Source: Augochlora pura (lineage: Eukaryota > Arthropoda > Insecta > Hymenoptera > Halictidae). Taken from it: a stretch of DNA of 64,000 bases. Positions 11,891 to 23,809 of the stretch are shown one piece after another. Within the stretch, counting starts at the first letter, position 1. Each line of letters starts with the position of its first letter. The notes under the pieces are model-generated. The model was not told the DNA's origin. It made no database searches and saw nothing but the letters and a program-made list of their open reading frames with translations. The translations under genes and the position numbers were made by a program. The stretch is taken from assembly GCF_028453695.1 (NCBI RefSeq), contig NC_135772.1:1798001-1862000 (forward strand). The letters are read 5' to 3'.

Positions 11891-12636
11891 CGGGCGACAC
11901 ATTCTCCCGAATAAAACCGTTGCACTCGTTAAGCCGCCGCAGTTCCGCTAATATCCGTGAGAACAGGAACCCGAAGGTAATTGTGATCCTTCGAGCAGAA
12001 ACGAGTATAACATTGTTATCGCGTCGAAGAAACCAACGATCCGAGCGAATCATTCGAATCGCCGCTAATCGGATACACTTTCCTAGGTGGAGGGGGTAAG
12101 GGGGCAGGGAGGGAAAGGATTCATCTTGGTACGATATCGAGCCGCTTCCTTTCGAAAGCTCCTCCGGGGGGAAAGTACGTCAATTTCCGACCGCGACGGC
12201 GGCGATTCCACGAAATTCCGCTGTTTAGAAACCGGCGCTCGCGATCGCCGGAAATTTATCGTCCGCTTCCTCTCTCTCTCTTTCTTTCTTTCTCTTTCTT
12301 TCTTTCTCTTTCTTTCTTTCTCTTTCTTTCTTTCTCTATGTGGTTCATTTCGGCCACGTTCCGCGTTCGTCGAGTGTCTTCCGATATTACAAGATATTTT
12401 CAGACACAACACGCTCCAGTTTATGGCGGATCACAGACGGATCATGCGTTACATCGCCGGACGAGCGATGTTTTCAGAAGGGTTCGGAAGGGTTGCCGCG
12501 ATATAGGGACACTCTCGTCTGTCAGGTTATGTTGTATTATTGCCGACGTCCACGTTCTTCCGATCGCCGGCGCTGATTTTCGTCAACTCGATCCCCTCGT
12601 TTCGTTATTTTATCGTTCGATGTTTCCCGTCGTCGC
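11890..12636. other. CpG-rich block with CTTT tract
   Basis: GC-rich noncoding block containing a (CTTT/CTTTCTTT)n tract at about 12270-12337. Open frames of 100-139 codons crossing the tract are low-complexity artefacts. Confidence 0.5.
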
Positions 12637-12760
12637 TTAACCCTTCGCAGTCGGAGCCATTTTAAACTGGAAATCCGAAATATTTCTTCAGACTTACAGC
12701 GTTTCCATTTTATATAACCTGAAGCATTCTATACAATATAAAATTGAATCTTATGATTTA
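12637..12760. mobile_element. One end of a piggyBac-like MITE
   Basis: TTAACCCTTCGCAGTCGGAG followed by CCATTTTAAACTGGAAATCC and AAATATTTCTTCAGACTTAC. The inner part matches the decayed copy at about 32012-32182. No right end found, so the element is truncated or its partner has decayed. Confidence 0.5.
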
Positions 12761-12769
12761 TGTAACAGA

Positions 12770-13260
12770 TCAGACAACTCAGATCATTACGACTTATCAA
12801 TTAAAATCATTATGACTTATGTAACAGTTAGATAACTCAGTCTCTAATATCAACTAAAATTAAAACCTCTAAGGAAAAAAAAAGATTTCAGTTTATAATA
12901 TTAATTTAAATAAAATAACTCACTTTATAATATTCTATTAAATTAAATCACTTAGTTTATAATATTAGTTAACATTAAATAACTGAGCTGTTAATATCAA
13001 TTAGAATTAAAGAACTCAGCTCCTAATATTAATTTAAATAAAATAATTCCCTTCTAAATATTCCTTTAAATCAAACAACTCAATTATCACTATCAATCAA
13101 AACTAAACAACTCACTTCCCAATTTTAACTCAAATAAAATAACACAATTATCAATTCCAATGAAACCTAAAGAACTCAATTTTAATCTACACTTACTCGA
13201 AAATTGATATATATTGTCAATAAACTTGTCTAGCAAATAGACTGCAGATTACTCGAAATA
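12770..13260. repeat. Degenerate AACTCA / TAATATTAATTTAAAT repeat
   Basis: About eight irregular copies of a unit with AACTCA(C/G)T followed by TAATATTAATTTAAATAAAA, spaced 30-85 bp. AT-rich and noncoding. Confidence 0.55.
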
Positions 13261-13267
13261 CTCGCAT

Positions 13268-13760
13268 CTCTTATTTTAATTTAACAACAGTTGCATCGAC
13301 GTGGTTTTTTGTACAGTATAACGAAAAAGGAAAATCCGCGGGCAGACAGTGCGGCACGGCAACAATATGGCCGAACGAAATTCGATGAACAAACGGAACG
13401 GCGCGCAATAATATTTTCCGTGCGCGGCCGCCATCGCATTGTGCGCGCCGTAGTTTCGAAAGCACCGGATATTATACGTATTACACGACGAAGTCATTTG
13501 AGCAGATGATCCCCTAATTATTTCGTGCGGCGCGTATCGTGCGGCGGAACAAGAGTTTCGGAATAATTCCTATTATAATGCGCACGGCTGCTTAAACGTT
13601 GAAAAGTCCGTGGTTTCGGACGATTCTCTGCAAACGCCATAAATAGATATATTCGCTGGAAAGTAACGTCGAATTGAACGAGGAAACTTTGCGCGCGGCG
13701 CGAACATTTTGTTAATGTAATAGTTAACTTGTATGAAACACTGTCTAACATCAGGCATAG
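13268..13760. other. CpG-rich block
   Basis: GC-rich noncoding block with open frames of 60-77 codons on both strands. No protein similarity recognised and no convincing splice sites. Confidence 0.45.
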
Positions 13761-13864
13761 TGATACGAAATTAGGCCACGATATTGATAATAATAATTAA
13801 ATAATTAAAGGATAGTATTCGCGTAGCATTCTGTAATTTTTAAACTATATTTGCAATATTTATA

Positions 13865-14155
13865 TAGAGTGTTGTAAAAATTCATTGCAATTGGGAATTG
13901 ACAGGTTCCCGAGGTGATTTGCAACAACTTTTTTCTTTGCTACAATTTTCTCCGAAGCGTCGTTAAGGAGTTATTAACGATAAACAGTGACCAATAAGAA
14001 GCAGCCGGCAATCGAGCTCGCCTCTCATTGGTCACCGCTTTTCGTTAATAACTCCTTAACGACGCCTCGGTGAAAATTGTTGCAAAGGAAAAAGTTGCTT
14101 CTATTCACCTCAGGAACCCTTCACTTCTCGATTTTCAGTAACTTTTGCAACTCTA
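13865..14155. mobile_element. Intact palindromic (foldback) MITE
   Basis: Nearly the whole 291 bp is one imperfect palindrome. The left arm runs TAGAGTGTTGTAAAA... through GGAGTTATTAACGATAAAC to a centre near 14010. The right arm returns through TTCGTTAATAACTCCTTAAC and AAAAGTTGCTTC to TTTTGCAACTCTA. TA flanks both ends (13863-13864 and 14156-14157), which fits a Tc1/mariner-type MITE. It is the closest relative of the split element at 1116-2476. It has no coding capacity and could fold into a long hairpin in RNA or single-stranded DNA. Confidence 0.8.
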
Positions 14156-14219
14156 TAAAAAAAAACCTAATTATATAAATCTATGCTATATTCTATCATT
14201 TACAATTTTTCCTCCAAAC

Positions 14220-14950
14220 ATTTTTCTGCGCCAGAAACGGTGCTCGAGTAATTTAGGCGGGAAATCACGGTGGATCACCGAGCACAATAGAACGAAATCC
14301 GAGGTGGCCCGACATCGAGGTTCGCGCGCGAACAACAAAACCAGTCCCGGAGTCCTCTCTACGGCTAACCAGCCCGAGTCCGCAGTAAACCACAGAAATT
14401 CCAGCGGCGGCAGAGGCATCCGCATAACCGCGTGATCATATTTCCAAATTCAGAGCCGGAGGGACACGCAATTTTTCGACCGGGGCCCCTCCGTATTTCC
14501 AATTTTCCATTACGGTTCCCGGCGAGAAACCGCGGTCGGAAATTTTCACAGAAAATATGATGATTCCCCGTCATCTTCGGCCCCGCATAAAACCAGCCGC
14601 GGCTAGCATAAATTCCGCGCGCCGCGGCCGGGATTCGCCCGATTATTTTTGTCCCGTTATTCCAAAAGCTAATAGAACGGGAATAAAATTCCTCGTGAAA
14701 GTCTCTCTCTCTCTCTCTCGCTCTGACTACCTTCTCTCTCATTCCCTGTCTATCTATCTATGTCCTCTCTCTTCTTTCTCTCAGTCGAGGCGCCATCACC
14801 GCCGCCACCGTCGCGAACAAAATTTCATTTCACAGTCCGTCCGAGCCAAGCAAATATTATCGTAAATTTCCGAGCACCGCTTATCGCCCCAATTCTCCAT
14901 CGCTCATCTTCGTCTCCGCCGAGGTTCTTTTGTTTCTGGCCACGCGAAAA
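14220..14950. other. CpG-rich block with (CT)n
   Basis: GC-rich noncoding block with a CT tract at 14701-14722. No gene recognised. Confidence 0.5.
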
Positions 14951-15211
14951 TATTAGGGTGTCCCATAAGTATCTTCTTCTTTTTTCGATGCGAAATCGAT
15001 AGACGGTATCTGTTGTTTATGGTTGATTTATTGTGTTATATATGGATCGTACTGCTCTATTATCTTTTTCTATTATTATGTCCTCTATGTAAAACAGTTC
15101 AGACTTACTTGCAAAATGTTTATCGAGCTGTGGTTTTATTACACTTTCGAGCACGTTATCGATGCTCATTTTCCTATAAAATCCAAGTTTCGCTTTTAGG
15201 GATGAGCCTTT

Positions 15212-15384
15212 TTAACCCCTTGCAGTACTTTTATCTTCGCAGTTACAATGATTGAATAATTTTCCATTGGAATAATTTTTTGGAGGAGAAATAAAATTAA
15301 TATTTATAGTGCGTTTACAATTGCTTCAGCGGTTAAATATTAATGGCGAAAAGACAGAATTTTATTTCGATTTAAAGGGGTTAA
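15212..15384. mobile_element. piggyBac-like MITE nested in mariner element
   Basis: TTAACCCCTTGCAG at 15212 and AAAGGGGTTAA ending at 15384 form an inverted pair with TTAA at both outer edges, 173 bp apart. It lies within the mariner-derived element and so is younger than it, if the pairing is real. The terminal match is short (TTAACCCCTT). Confidence 0.5.
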
Positions 15385-15489
15385 AAAAGGAATTGTTTCG
15401 TGTCGATGAAGAATAAAATTGAGTGTAGAGTATTTACAGCACAGTCTTAAGCGTATCTGTGTAATCTACTGTAACACATAGTCATGTGG

Positions 15490-17190
15490 GGTAGAATAAA
15501 GTTGGATAGAATGAAACAGAGTAGAACAGAGCAAAATATAGCGAAACAAATGCTAACAGAGCAGAATAGAGTGAAATAAATTGTAACAGAGTAGAATAAG
15601 TTTGATAAAATGGAATAAACTTGAATAGAGTATAATAGGCTAGAATAGAGTGTAATAGTGTAGAGTATATGAGAATATAGTAGAATAAAATGGAATAGCG
15701 TGGAATATAGAGTAGAATGGAGCAGAATAGAGTGAAAGGCAATACAATAGAGTGGGATAAAGTGGAATACAGGGAAATACATTGAAATTACATGGAATTG
15801 AGTGGAATATAATGTAGAATAAGCTATGGCAGAATGAAATAGAGTGCAACTGAGTAGAATAAAAAAGAATAGAGCGGAATAGAGTGGAATAATATAGAAC
15901 GGAGTCGAATAGTGTGCAACAGTGTAGGAGAGAATATAATAGAGCAAAATATAAGGGAATAGAGTTGAATAGAGTAAAATGAAGACGACAAGAGTCGAAT
16001 ATAGTGGAGAGTAGAGTAAAATAGAGTAGGATAATGTGGAATAGCGTGGAATAGGGTAGAATGGAGCAGAATAGAATGGATAGCGATAAAATATAGTGGG
16101 ATAGAGTGGAATAGAGTTGATTAGAGTGGAATAGGGAGAAATAGATTGAAATTATATTGAATTGAATAGAATATAATGTAGAGTAAGCTATGACAGAGTG
16201 AAATAGAGTGTAACAGAGTAGAATAAAAAAGAATAGAGCGGAATAGATTGGAATAATATAGAACGGAGTCGAATAGTGTGCAACAGTGTAGGAGAGAATA
16301 TAATAGAGCAAAATATAAGGGAATAGAGTTGAATAGAGTAAAATGAAGACGACAAGAGTCGAATATAGTGGAGAGTAGAGTAAAATAGAGTAGGATAATG
16401 TGGAATAGCGTGGAATAGGGTAGAATGGAGCAGAATAGAATGGATAGCGATAAAATATAGTGGGATAGAGTGGAATAGAGTTGATTAGAGTGGAATAGGG
16501 AGAAATAGATTGAAATTATATTGAATTGAATAGAATATAATGTAGAGTAAGCTATGACAGAGTGAAATAGAGTGTAACAGAGTAGAATAAAAAAGAATAG
16601 AGCAGAATAAAGTGGAATAATATAGAACAGAGAAAAATAAAATTTAGTAGTGTAGAAGAGAGTATAATACAGTGAAATATTGGGGAATACAGTTGAATAG
16701 AGTCGACTGGGGTCTAATATAGTGGGGAGTAGAGTAGAAAAGAGTGTAACGGAATACGATAGAACAGAATAGAGTGTAACAGTGTAGAATAGAGCCGATT
16801 AGAGTGAAATAGAGCAGAATAGAGTGAAATAGAGCAGAATAGAGTGAAATAGAACAGAATAGAGTGAAATAGAACAGAATAGAGTGAAATAGAGCAGATT
16901 AGAGTGGAGTAGAGCTGAATAGAGTGGAGTAGAGCAGAATAGAGTGGAATAGAGCAGAATAGAGTGGAATAGAGCAGAATAGAGTGGAATAGAGCAGAAT
17001 AGAGTGTAATAGAGCAGAATAGAGTGGAATAGAGCAGAATAGAGTGTAATAGAGCAGAATAGAGCAGAATAGAGTTGAGTAGAGCAGAATAGAGTGGAAT
17101 AGAGCAGAATAGAGTACAATAAATATAGAACAAAGTCGAATAAAGTCGAAATAAATATAAAACAGAGTGGAATAGAGTGGAATAGATTAA
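15490..17190. repeat. Decamer array with a 364-bp higher-order duplication
   Basis: GAATAGAGTG-type units. The block from about 15898 (GAACGGAGTCGAATAGTGTG) recurs at 16262 with an offset of 364 bp. The copies are nearly identical to about 16615, which means a recent duplication. From 16800 to 17130 the array is much more regular, alternating GAATAGAGTG and GAATAGAGCA as a 20-bp unit (TAGAGTGGAATAGAGCAGAA). Confidence 0.9.
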
Positions 17191-17289
17191 CCAACTTCAA
17201 ACAAAACATTGCCCATTGAATCTTAAACAAAAATAGACGAAATTGCACACACAACGTGACGCGGGAAAAACTTATGTAACACCCTAATA

Positions 17290-17479
17290 TTTCTTTCCCG
17301 CGGACCGATAAATCAACGGGTTCCCATTCAGCACTCCGGTCATCAATAACCGTGCGCGCTTAGGCTTTTTCTCGCGCGGGGTCTCACGCGATGGAATATA
17401 TCGGGTGAAAGAAGAAGGACGGCGACCGTGTATCCGGCCCTGCCGATGTTTCTATATTTTCTTTCGTGCGGCTGGAGCA

Positions 17480-17518
<39 letters not shown>

Positions 17519-17830
17519 CCGTCTTTTCTCCTTATTGTTTCCCGGTTCGCCTCTCGGCATTGTTGCGCCCCGATCGACGAGACCGTGCCCGAAGACGTGC
17601 TGCGACCTCGAAAAACGTGCGAGCCGGCACGGTCTAATGACCCGGAACAACGTTGCACCCGGTCCCACGGGCTCGTTTATTTCTTACGAGCCAGTAGAAC
17701 CCGGGAGCCGATCGAACGCGGGCCGCAGGAATCGTGGATCCTCGTAAACGAACATGCGTCGGTCGCGCGACTCTGCTTTTAGTCTACGAGTATTACTCCA
17801 TACGCTTCGATATCGACATTTTATTTCGGC
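17290..17830. other. CpG-rich block with (CT)n
   Basis: GC-rich noncoding block with a (CT)n tract at about 17482-17516. Open frames cross the tract on both strands and are not credible genes. Confidence 0.5.
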
Positions 17831-18110
17831 TCGCCCCTCTGTGCACAATCAGTGGACAGTGGATGCTAGCGATACTACATCTTAATTTTTTAATCGAAAA
17901 ATTCCTGTTACTATCTACAAACCAAACTACATTTCTAGAAAATCAGCATACGTCAAGAAAACACAATTTGAGTCAATCTAAGACAACTCTGCATTAAACT
18001 AAACACTAAAAAACGTCCTATAAACCTCCAAATATTATTTTCAAGATTAACAATGTTCACAACAACGCACCAAAATCTCCAATAAACGTCTGAAATATTT
18101 TAACTCCCCC
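17831..18110. other. AT-rich spacer
   Basis: No feature seen. Confidence 0.45.
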
Positions 18111-18860
18111 ACCCCCGCTTCATCCGGCATTTAGCATCGTCCGCGTTCGATAAATCTTCGCGCGCGTATTAATCGCCCCGCCCCCCTAATTTCTCTTTTT
18201 CGCCCCGTTTATTAATGGATGACCGGCGCGATCGGAAATTATAATTCCTAAATCGCGACTAATTCGCTATTGTCAGCGACGGGTCGATGAATCACCGGTT
18301 AATCAACGCCGCCGAATTTCAGCTCGAAAACGAAGCTCCGAAACGCGCTCGCGTTCCCGCGACGCGGCGCCGCGGTTAGGTACATGTCGTCGTGTCATAT
18401 TGAATATTATAGTCCGTGTCATGAAGAATATTAGCTCTGGGGACTGCATAGTATGGGCACTAACAGTCCTCTTTCGCACTGAAAAATTGTTCGTTCACCG
18501 CGGAGGCTGCGATTCCGGCAACCCTTTCCGCGAAACCGGGGTCTGCAAAAGGGAGGCGCGTGTCGCGCGCGATCGACCGGGTTGAAATTTATTAAACGCG
18601 GGCTTCGCCCGATATGGAAATAAATCGGCCACGCCAAAAGCGAGACAACCCGGAGTCGTAAATAACGCGCGACAATGGAAATTTATGTTAATACGACAGC
18701 GCGGGCCGAAAGGATAACGAAATGAAATTTCGCCTCGCCCTCGCGCGTACGTCTGCATTTCCATGCGGCGACGTCTATTGCGGGCGACGACGATGTTACC
18801 GTCGACGACGAGTTTTTTTGGAGGCTCTCTGTTGAATCCTTTTTCCGCGGTTACATTCGT
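18110..18860. other. CpG-rich block
   Basis: GC-rich, CpG-dense noncoding sequence. No gene recognised. Confidence 0.5.
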
Positions 18861-18989
18861 TTAAGAAGAAATGATTTATATTATTACTATTTTTCTCATT
18901 CATTTCTAGTATTTTTTAATTTTTTATTCCTTTTATCTTATTTCTGTTTTTATTTATTAGTTGTAGGTCTTTTTATTATTTACGGCTCT

Positions 18990-19420
18990 ATTATAGAATA
19001 TAAGTGAATAATGAAATAGTGATAATAATATTGTTATAATAAAATAATTATAATAATATTAATACGATGCGAAGTAATTATAAGAATATTAATATAGTAA
19101 GATTAGCTTGCATTGTTCATTTTATCATCGAATTTGGTATTATAGAATATAAAAGAATAATAGAACAGTAATAATAATATTGTTACAATAATATAATTGT
19201 AATAATGTTAATACAATAAAAATATTATAACAATAATAATACAATAAAATGATAGTAATAATATTAACACAGCAAGATTAGCTTACACTGTTGACTTCAT
19301 CATCGAATTATCTATCATACATTATATAAATCAACAAAAAACAGTAATAATAATATTATTGCAATGGAATAATTATAACAATATTAAAAAAGTAAGATTA
19401 GCTTACATTGCTGATTATGT
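18990..19420. repeat. AT-rich tandem repeat, three units
   Basis: GTAAGATTAGCTT(G/A)CATTG occurs near 19097, 19272 and 19392. It is preceded each time by TAATAATATT-rich sequence and twice followed by CATCGAATT. Unit spacing is 175 and 120 bp. Confidence 0.65.
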
Positions 19421-20100
19421 CGCAATTTTGCTGATTTTGTTTCAACTCGTTGCCTTTCTCTCGCTGACATTTTTGCGACTTTGAACAAATATTGCAAAAG
19501 CGTTCTTTCAATCATTAAATGGATTGTTCCTTACCACGAAGGCTGCGATTCCGTCTCCCGACTCTCGAGTTCGCCTTGCTCATTCTTCAATAATATCAAT
19601 TCAGTATTCGCTCTTTTGTCCGCGACAGTGTCTGTTCCTTTTTAAAAAATTCCTGCCGCGATGAATCGCACGCAGATCTGCCGTTCGCTCATTTGTTCCC
19701 TGGAAAATAATTGAGGACGCATTCGTCGCTAAAAGGAGATACATTTTACCGGGTTTCTTTTCAGTCGCCAGTCGATTGGCGATTCTTGTTAGAGACTGTT
19801 ACTGTTTGGTGGCAGATTTTCCTGAGAAAATTATGAAAAGTATTGTAATAACGCTGTTCTTTGTTGTGGGATTTTATTGAATGACTTCTTCATTTTATAC
19901 GTCAAATATGTGTTTCTCTTCGATTTGATTGTTAACGTTTATTGGATAATATTTAGTACATGATAATGATGTATGTGATGTATATAATATGCGATTGTAT
20001 ATATCATACATGTAATAATAAATTCATATTGTTAATTTGACAGTTAAATGAAAATCATGTTAGAATGATACTCTTTTTATTAGAATTTTTCTGTAGAATT
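19421..20100. other. Noncoding DNA, no gene seen
   Basis: Mixed composition. No feature supported. Confidence 0.45.
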
Positions 20101-20109
20101 TTTTCTTTT

Positions 20110-20345
20110 GCTATTTCTGCATTATATTGTATAATACTATATTATATTACATTATATTACAATATTATTTTACATTACATTACATTGCATTGCGATGCAT
20201 TATATTGCAATACCATTTACATTGCAATAAATTACATTGCAATACACTATATTACAATACATTTCATTACAATATATTACATTGCATTATGTTACGTTAC
20301 ACTACAATACGTTATAATATAGTACAATATATTAAATTATAAAAT
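20110..20345. repeat. TTACATTATA short-period repeat
   Basis: Degenerate 5/10-bp repeats such as ATTATATTAC, CATTACATTG and CAATACATT. The 85-codon open frame here (rich in Y, I, L and H) is an artefact of the repeat. Confidence 0.75.
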
Positions 20346-20740
20346 AATGTACTTTAGTCTCGTCGAGGCCTCGGTAATTTTAGTATTAATAGAAACGAAT
20401 ACAATATTATTATATTTAGAAAAAAATACTACTATATTTATTAAAATATCACTTTATGAATTTATATTACATTATCAATATTATTATTGAAATGTCATTA
20501 TATCTACGTACATCACATGTTCTTCTAAATACTATACAAAATGTCGACCAAACCATTTAATAACTATTAATAATTACACCACAACTTTTAGGCATCCATA
20601 ACAATGACTGCATAAAACACCTTACAAAGAAGATATTACAAAAATATAAGACCATACTTACTTTCTCTTGAATTTATTGAAAATAACAAAAGAGGAAGTC
20701 TACATTTTTATTTACTTCCTGTCTGTACCCCATTGAATGA
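20346..20740. other. AT-rich DNA, no gene seen
   Basis: No feature supported. Confidence 0.45.
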
Positions 20741-20995
20741 CTGCCGGAAAATGGGGTGGGCGACGAGAGGGCCTCACGGAATTCCGTTCCCCGAAACCGG
20801 TTGGTTAATCAGCCGGCGATCTCTGTGCGTCGATGCATCATCCGTCGTCCATCCATTCGTCGGGGGCCGCTGATTGCAACCCGAGCATGTTACAAATCAA
20901 AGTCACCGTTCCCCGGTTCCCCCACGGATATACTGACAGTTCCTGTTCGCGTTCGATGAAGACGGGCTAGCGTCGCGGACACTGGGAAAGAGAGG
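20741..20995. other. Small CpG-rich block
   Basis: GC-rich noncoding stretch directly before a microsatellite. No gene recognised. Confidence 0.4.
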
Positions 20996-20999
20996 GCGA

Positions 21000-21630
21000 A
21001 GTAGTGGGAGAGAGGAAGGGAGAAACAGAGATAGAGAGATAAATAGATAGAGAGATAGATAGATAGAGAGATAGAGAGATAGATAGATAGAGAGATAGAT
21101 AGATAGAGAGATAAATAGATGGAGAGATAGATAGATAGATGGAGAGATAGATAGATAGATAGATAGAGACAGAGAGAGAGGGAGAGAGACAGAGGTAAAA
21201 ACAGAGAGCCAAAAGACAGAGATACAACGAGACAGAAAAATAAAGAGGCAGAGAGACAAGAAGACAAAGAGACATACAGACAGAGAGATAAAGAGACAGG
21301 GAGACAGAGAGACATAGAGACATAAAGACATAGAGACAAAGAGACATATAGGCAAAGAGACATAGAGACAGAGAGGCAAAGAGAGAAAAATAAAGAGACA
21401 CAGAGACATCGAGACAGATAGATAGAGAGTCAAAGAGACAGAAAAATAAAGAGACAAAGAGACATAGAGACATATAGGTAGACAGAGATACAAAAAAAAC
21501 AGAGAGACAGAAAAATAAAGAGACATAGAGACAAAAATACAGAGAGACAGAGATACATAGAGACAGAAAAATAAAGAGACATAGAGACAAAAAGACAAAG
21601 AGACTAAGAGACAGAGAGTCAAAGAGTCAG
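21000..21630. repeat. GATA / GACA microsatellite
   Basis: From 21020 to 21170 the sequence is mainly (GATA)n with GAGA interruptions. From 21170 to 21630 it is GAGACA(T/A)AGAGACA repeats. Minus-strand open frames of 157-239 codons, rich in L, S, C and Y, exist only because this repeat lacks stops on that strand. Confidence 0.9.
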
Positions 21631-21639
21631 CTTGCTAAA

Positions 21640-21850
21640 GTAGCCACCTTACTAAATCTATTTATAATAAACTAAGAACAGTTAACTCAATTTATTCTTA
21701 TTTATCCCAATCCTTACCCTTCAACCTCACTTCCCCTTTTTGGGTTTGATCTTTTCCCTGTAAACTACCCGTAAAATTCACCGAGACTAAAGGTGTCTCT
21801 AAATAACGCTGCCCACAACACCCCCTCGCTTTATTACTCACCTTAAAGGA
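21640..21850. other. Short noncoding spacer
   Basis: Nothing recognised. Confidence 0.4.
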
Positions 21851-21859
21851 CCTAGCATT

Positions 21860-22123
21860 CAACAAGAAGACCGCAAGAAGCCTGGACTTTGTAATCGCGA
21901 GAGATTCGCGCGAACTTGCGCCACGCTTGGCAGCGCCATGGATGACGGTGCGGAGGGGGTGGAACAGGGGGAAACGCGAGTGCGCCGAGTGTAACGTTCT
22001 CTCTGCTCGTAGTTGAATGCCGGAGTGGATTCGACCGAGCGCGTTCATTTGATATACAGCTAATTAGAGATCGAAATCTCGGGTCGCCTGCGAACACCGG
22101 CTCCATGCGCTCGAGAGAGAGAT

Positions 22124-22170
<47 letters not shown>

Positions 22171-22557
22171 TCTCTCCCGTGTGTAGCCGGCTCGCGTCGG
22201 ATGTGTCTGCGTCTTGCGGCAGGAATTACGGTAGAATCTCCGGAGCCGAGGGAAATAAAAATTCTGCAGGTAGATACCGGGGTTTGCTGGCGGGAATTGA
22301 GCACGGTTTCGAGCGCCGTTCCGCGAGGTTCTCTATGTAAATATTGCGGCTTGCGCGCTGCCCGCGCCGAGATACTTTTGATATCTTCCCGGCGAATGCC
22401 GGACACGGGGAAATGGAAACGATGCTGCTGTGCAAGGTCGGAGAGGTAGAACGCGCGCTACCTGACCACCGCCATGCGGCCCATCTGTAACCATCGTTGA
22501 TGCGGCTAAGGTGAACAAAGGGCTCGCGGAAAATATATGCGCCCGCGATGCGTTCAT
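21860..22557. other. CpG-rich block with (GA)n
   Basis: GC-rich noncoding block with a GA/GATA-rich tract at 22113-22167. Overlapping open frames on both strands (up to 184 codons) cross the tract. No conserved motif recognised. Confidence 0.5.
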
Positions 22558-22862
22558 TTACCCTTTCAACGCTGTGTCCACCCTCGGATTGAACCCACGG
22601 AATAGATAAATTGGTCGGTGTGATTGGCTCTGCGCGGATTGCTACGGAGATTGGGGGGTGGTGTTGTTTAGGCGAAATGGAAGATTTCTTTGGCAATTGC
22701 GACGGAGGGGAGAAGAGAGGTTTATAATTGTTTTGAGGGTTCAAAGTTACCTACAAAATTATTAAAATACAAAATTATCTTTGAATTTTGCCTACGGATG
22801 GCACTTGCATACACATAATTCGGATGACGCATATATGGGGCGCTCGGAACGAAAGGGTTAAA
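22558..22862. mobile_element. Probable piggyBac-like MITE
   Basis: ATTTACCCTTTCAACGCTG at the left and, reversed, ATTTAACCCTTTCGTTCCGA at the right form a short inverted pair about 300 bp apart. The right part (GACGCATATATGGGGCGCTC then GAAAGGGTTAA) resembles the remnant at 39210-39262. Confidence 0.45.
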
Positions 22863-23300
22863 TATTACTAACAAGGGATTAGAATTTTCTTCCAATTTTA
22901 AAGAACAGTATAACATCCATACTCAATAATTTATTACTAGTAAACATTGCGAGTCGGACTCGTCAAAGTACAGTAAGGGGTTGAGAGTACAACTGTTCCA
23001 TAAATTGAATCTCGTGCGCATAAATTTCATCAATAAGTTATATAAAACGGAGACACCGTAAATCGTCCACAACTATTTTGGATTCGGAATTAAAATGGCG
23101 TCGAGCGCAAAGAGTCGAGTCGCGCCTAGTAAAGTAATACTACGAAGCACGGTGCAATAAACCTGCTCTGCGGATAGACTAGTCGACCCTATAGTTACTT
23201 TCCACGTTATAGTATTCAGTTCGAACACTATGAACAATACTATAGTCTCTCTCTGTTACTACGATCAGAAAGAGAGAGAGAGAGAGAGGAAGAGAGAGTC
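22863..23300. other. Noncoding DNA with GA tract
   Basis: AT-rich, then mixed. A (GA)n tract spans 23270-23299. No gene seen. Confidence 0.45.
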
Positions 23301-23610
23301 AGTTGGTTCTCCATACATTTAATTGTCCGGCTCGCAGTCCCGCGACACTGTCGCAGAAGGCTCTCCTGCTTCTTCAAGAATGGATGTTCGCATCGTCGGC
23401 GAAACAGGTTGCGAACTCGTCTCGCGCAAGGCGCGGCAAGCCAGATGCACGCAGGCCACGGCTCGCCATACTGTATCTGCGCAAAGGGGCACAGCTTCCC
23501 CGTCTTGTTCTACGAGGAGAAGCGCTGTTATGGCAGCCGTGTACTCGGTAAACGGTAAACAGCGGTCGGACGGCGCGCGTGCTGACGAATATCGATGAGA
23601 AGTGTCGCGA
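23301..23610. other. GC-rich block with open frames on both strands
   Basis: About 300 bp is open both on + (91 codons from 23323, 82 codons from 23303) and on - (118 codons). No family motif is recognised and neither strand has a clear acceptor-donor pair in frame. It may be a conserved noncoding or promoter-like CpG block. An unrecognised exon cannot be excluded. Confidence 0.35.
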
Positions 23611-23809
23611 AAATGGCGTAGATTCTTTCGATGGTATATTAGGATATTATTATTTGAATTAGTTGGCGATTTCATCGTGGCTATTTTATTTTGTCAGAAC
23701 GGAGCATCTTTGCTGGCGAGGATTATCTCTATATCTAGGTTTTGAATTTGAGGGGTGGGAGTTAAGAACTTCCAATTATGGTGAGTGGTGCGAGTTAAGT
23801 TATAGGAAG

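Larger units (their letters stand above)
14953..17287 (-). mobile_element. Mariner-derived element with long decamer satellite (2.3 kb)
   Basis: Bounded by TTAGGGTGTCCCATAAGTAT at 14953 (3' end) and, as reverse complement of 17250-17287, TTAGGGTGTTACATAAGTTT. TA occurs on both sides (14951-14952, 17288-17289). Read on the minus strand, about 15010-15180 is a decayed transposase C-terminal region including PQLDKHFASKSELF. Then follow a small piggyBac-like insertion (15212-15384) and about 1.7 kb of GAATAGAGTG array (15490-17190). The catalytic core is missing. Open frames of 140-223 codons in the array are rich in Y, S, L and F and reflect the repeat only. Confidence 0.88.

Noticed and set aside
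20903..21622. 239-codon minus-strand frame rich in L, S, C and Y
   Set aside because: It is the reverse strand of a GATA/GACA microsatellite; no stop codons arise from the repeat. No protein evidence.
23319..23675. 118-codon minus frame and 91-codon + frame
   Set aside because: Both strands are open over the same bases, and no motif or splice pair distinguishes a coding strand. Kept only as an unexplained GC-rich block.
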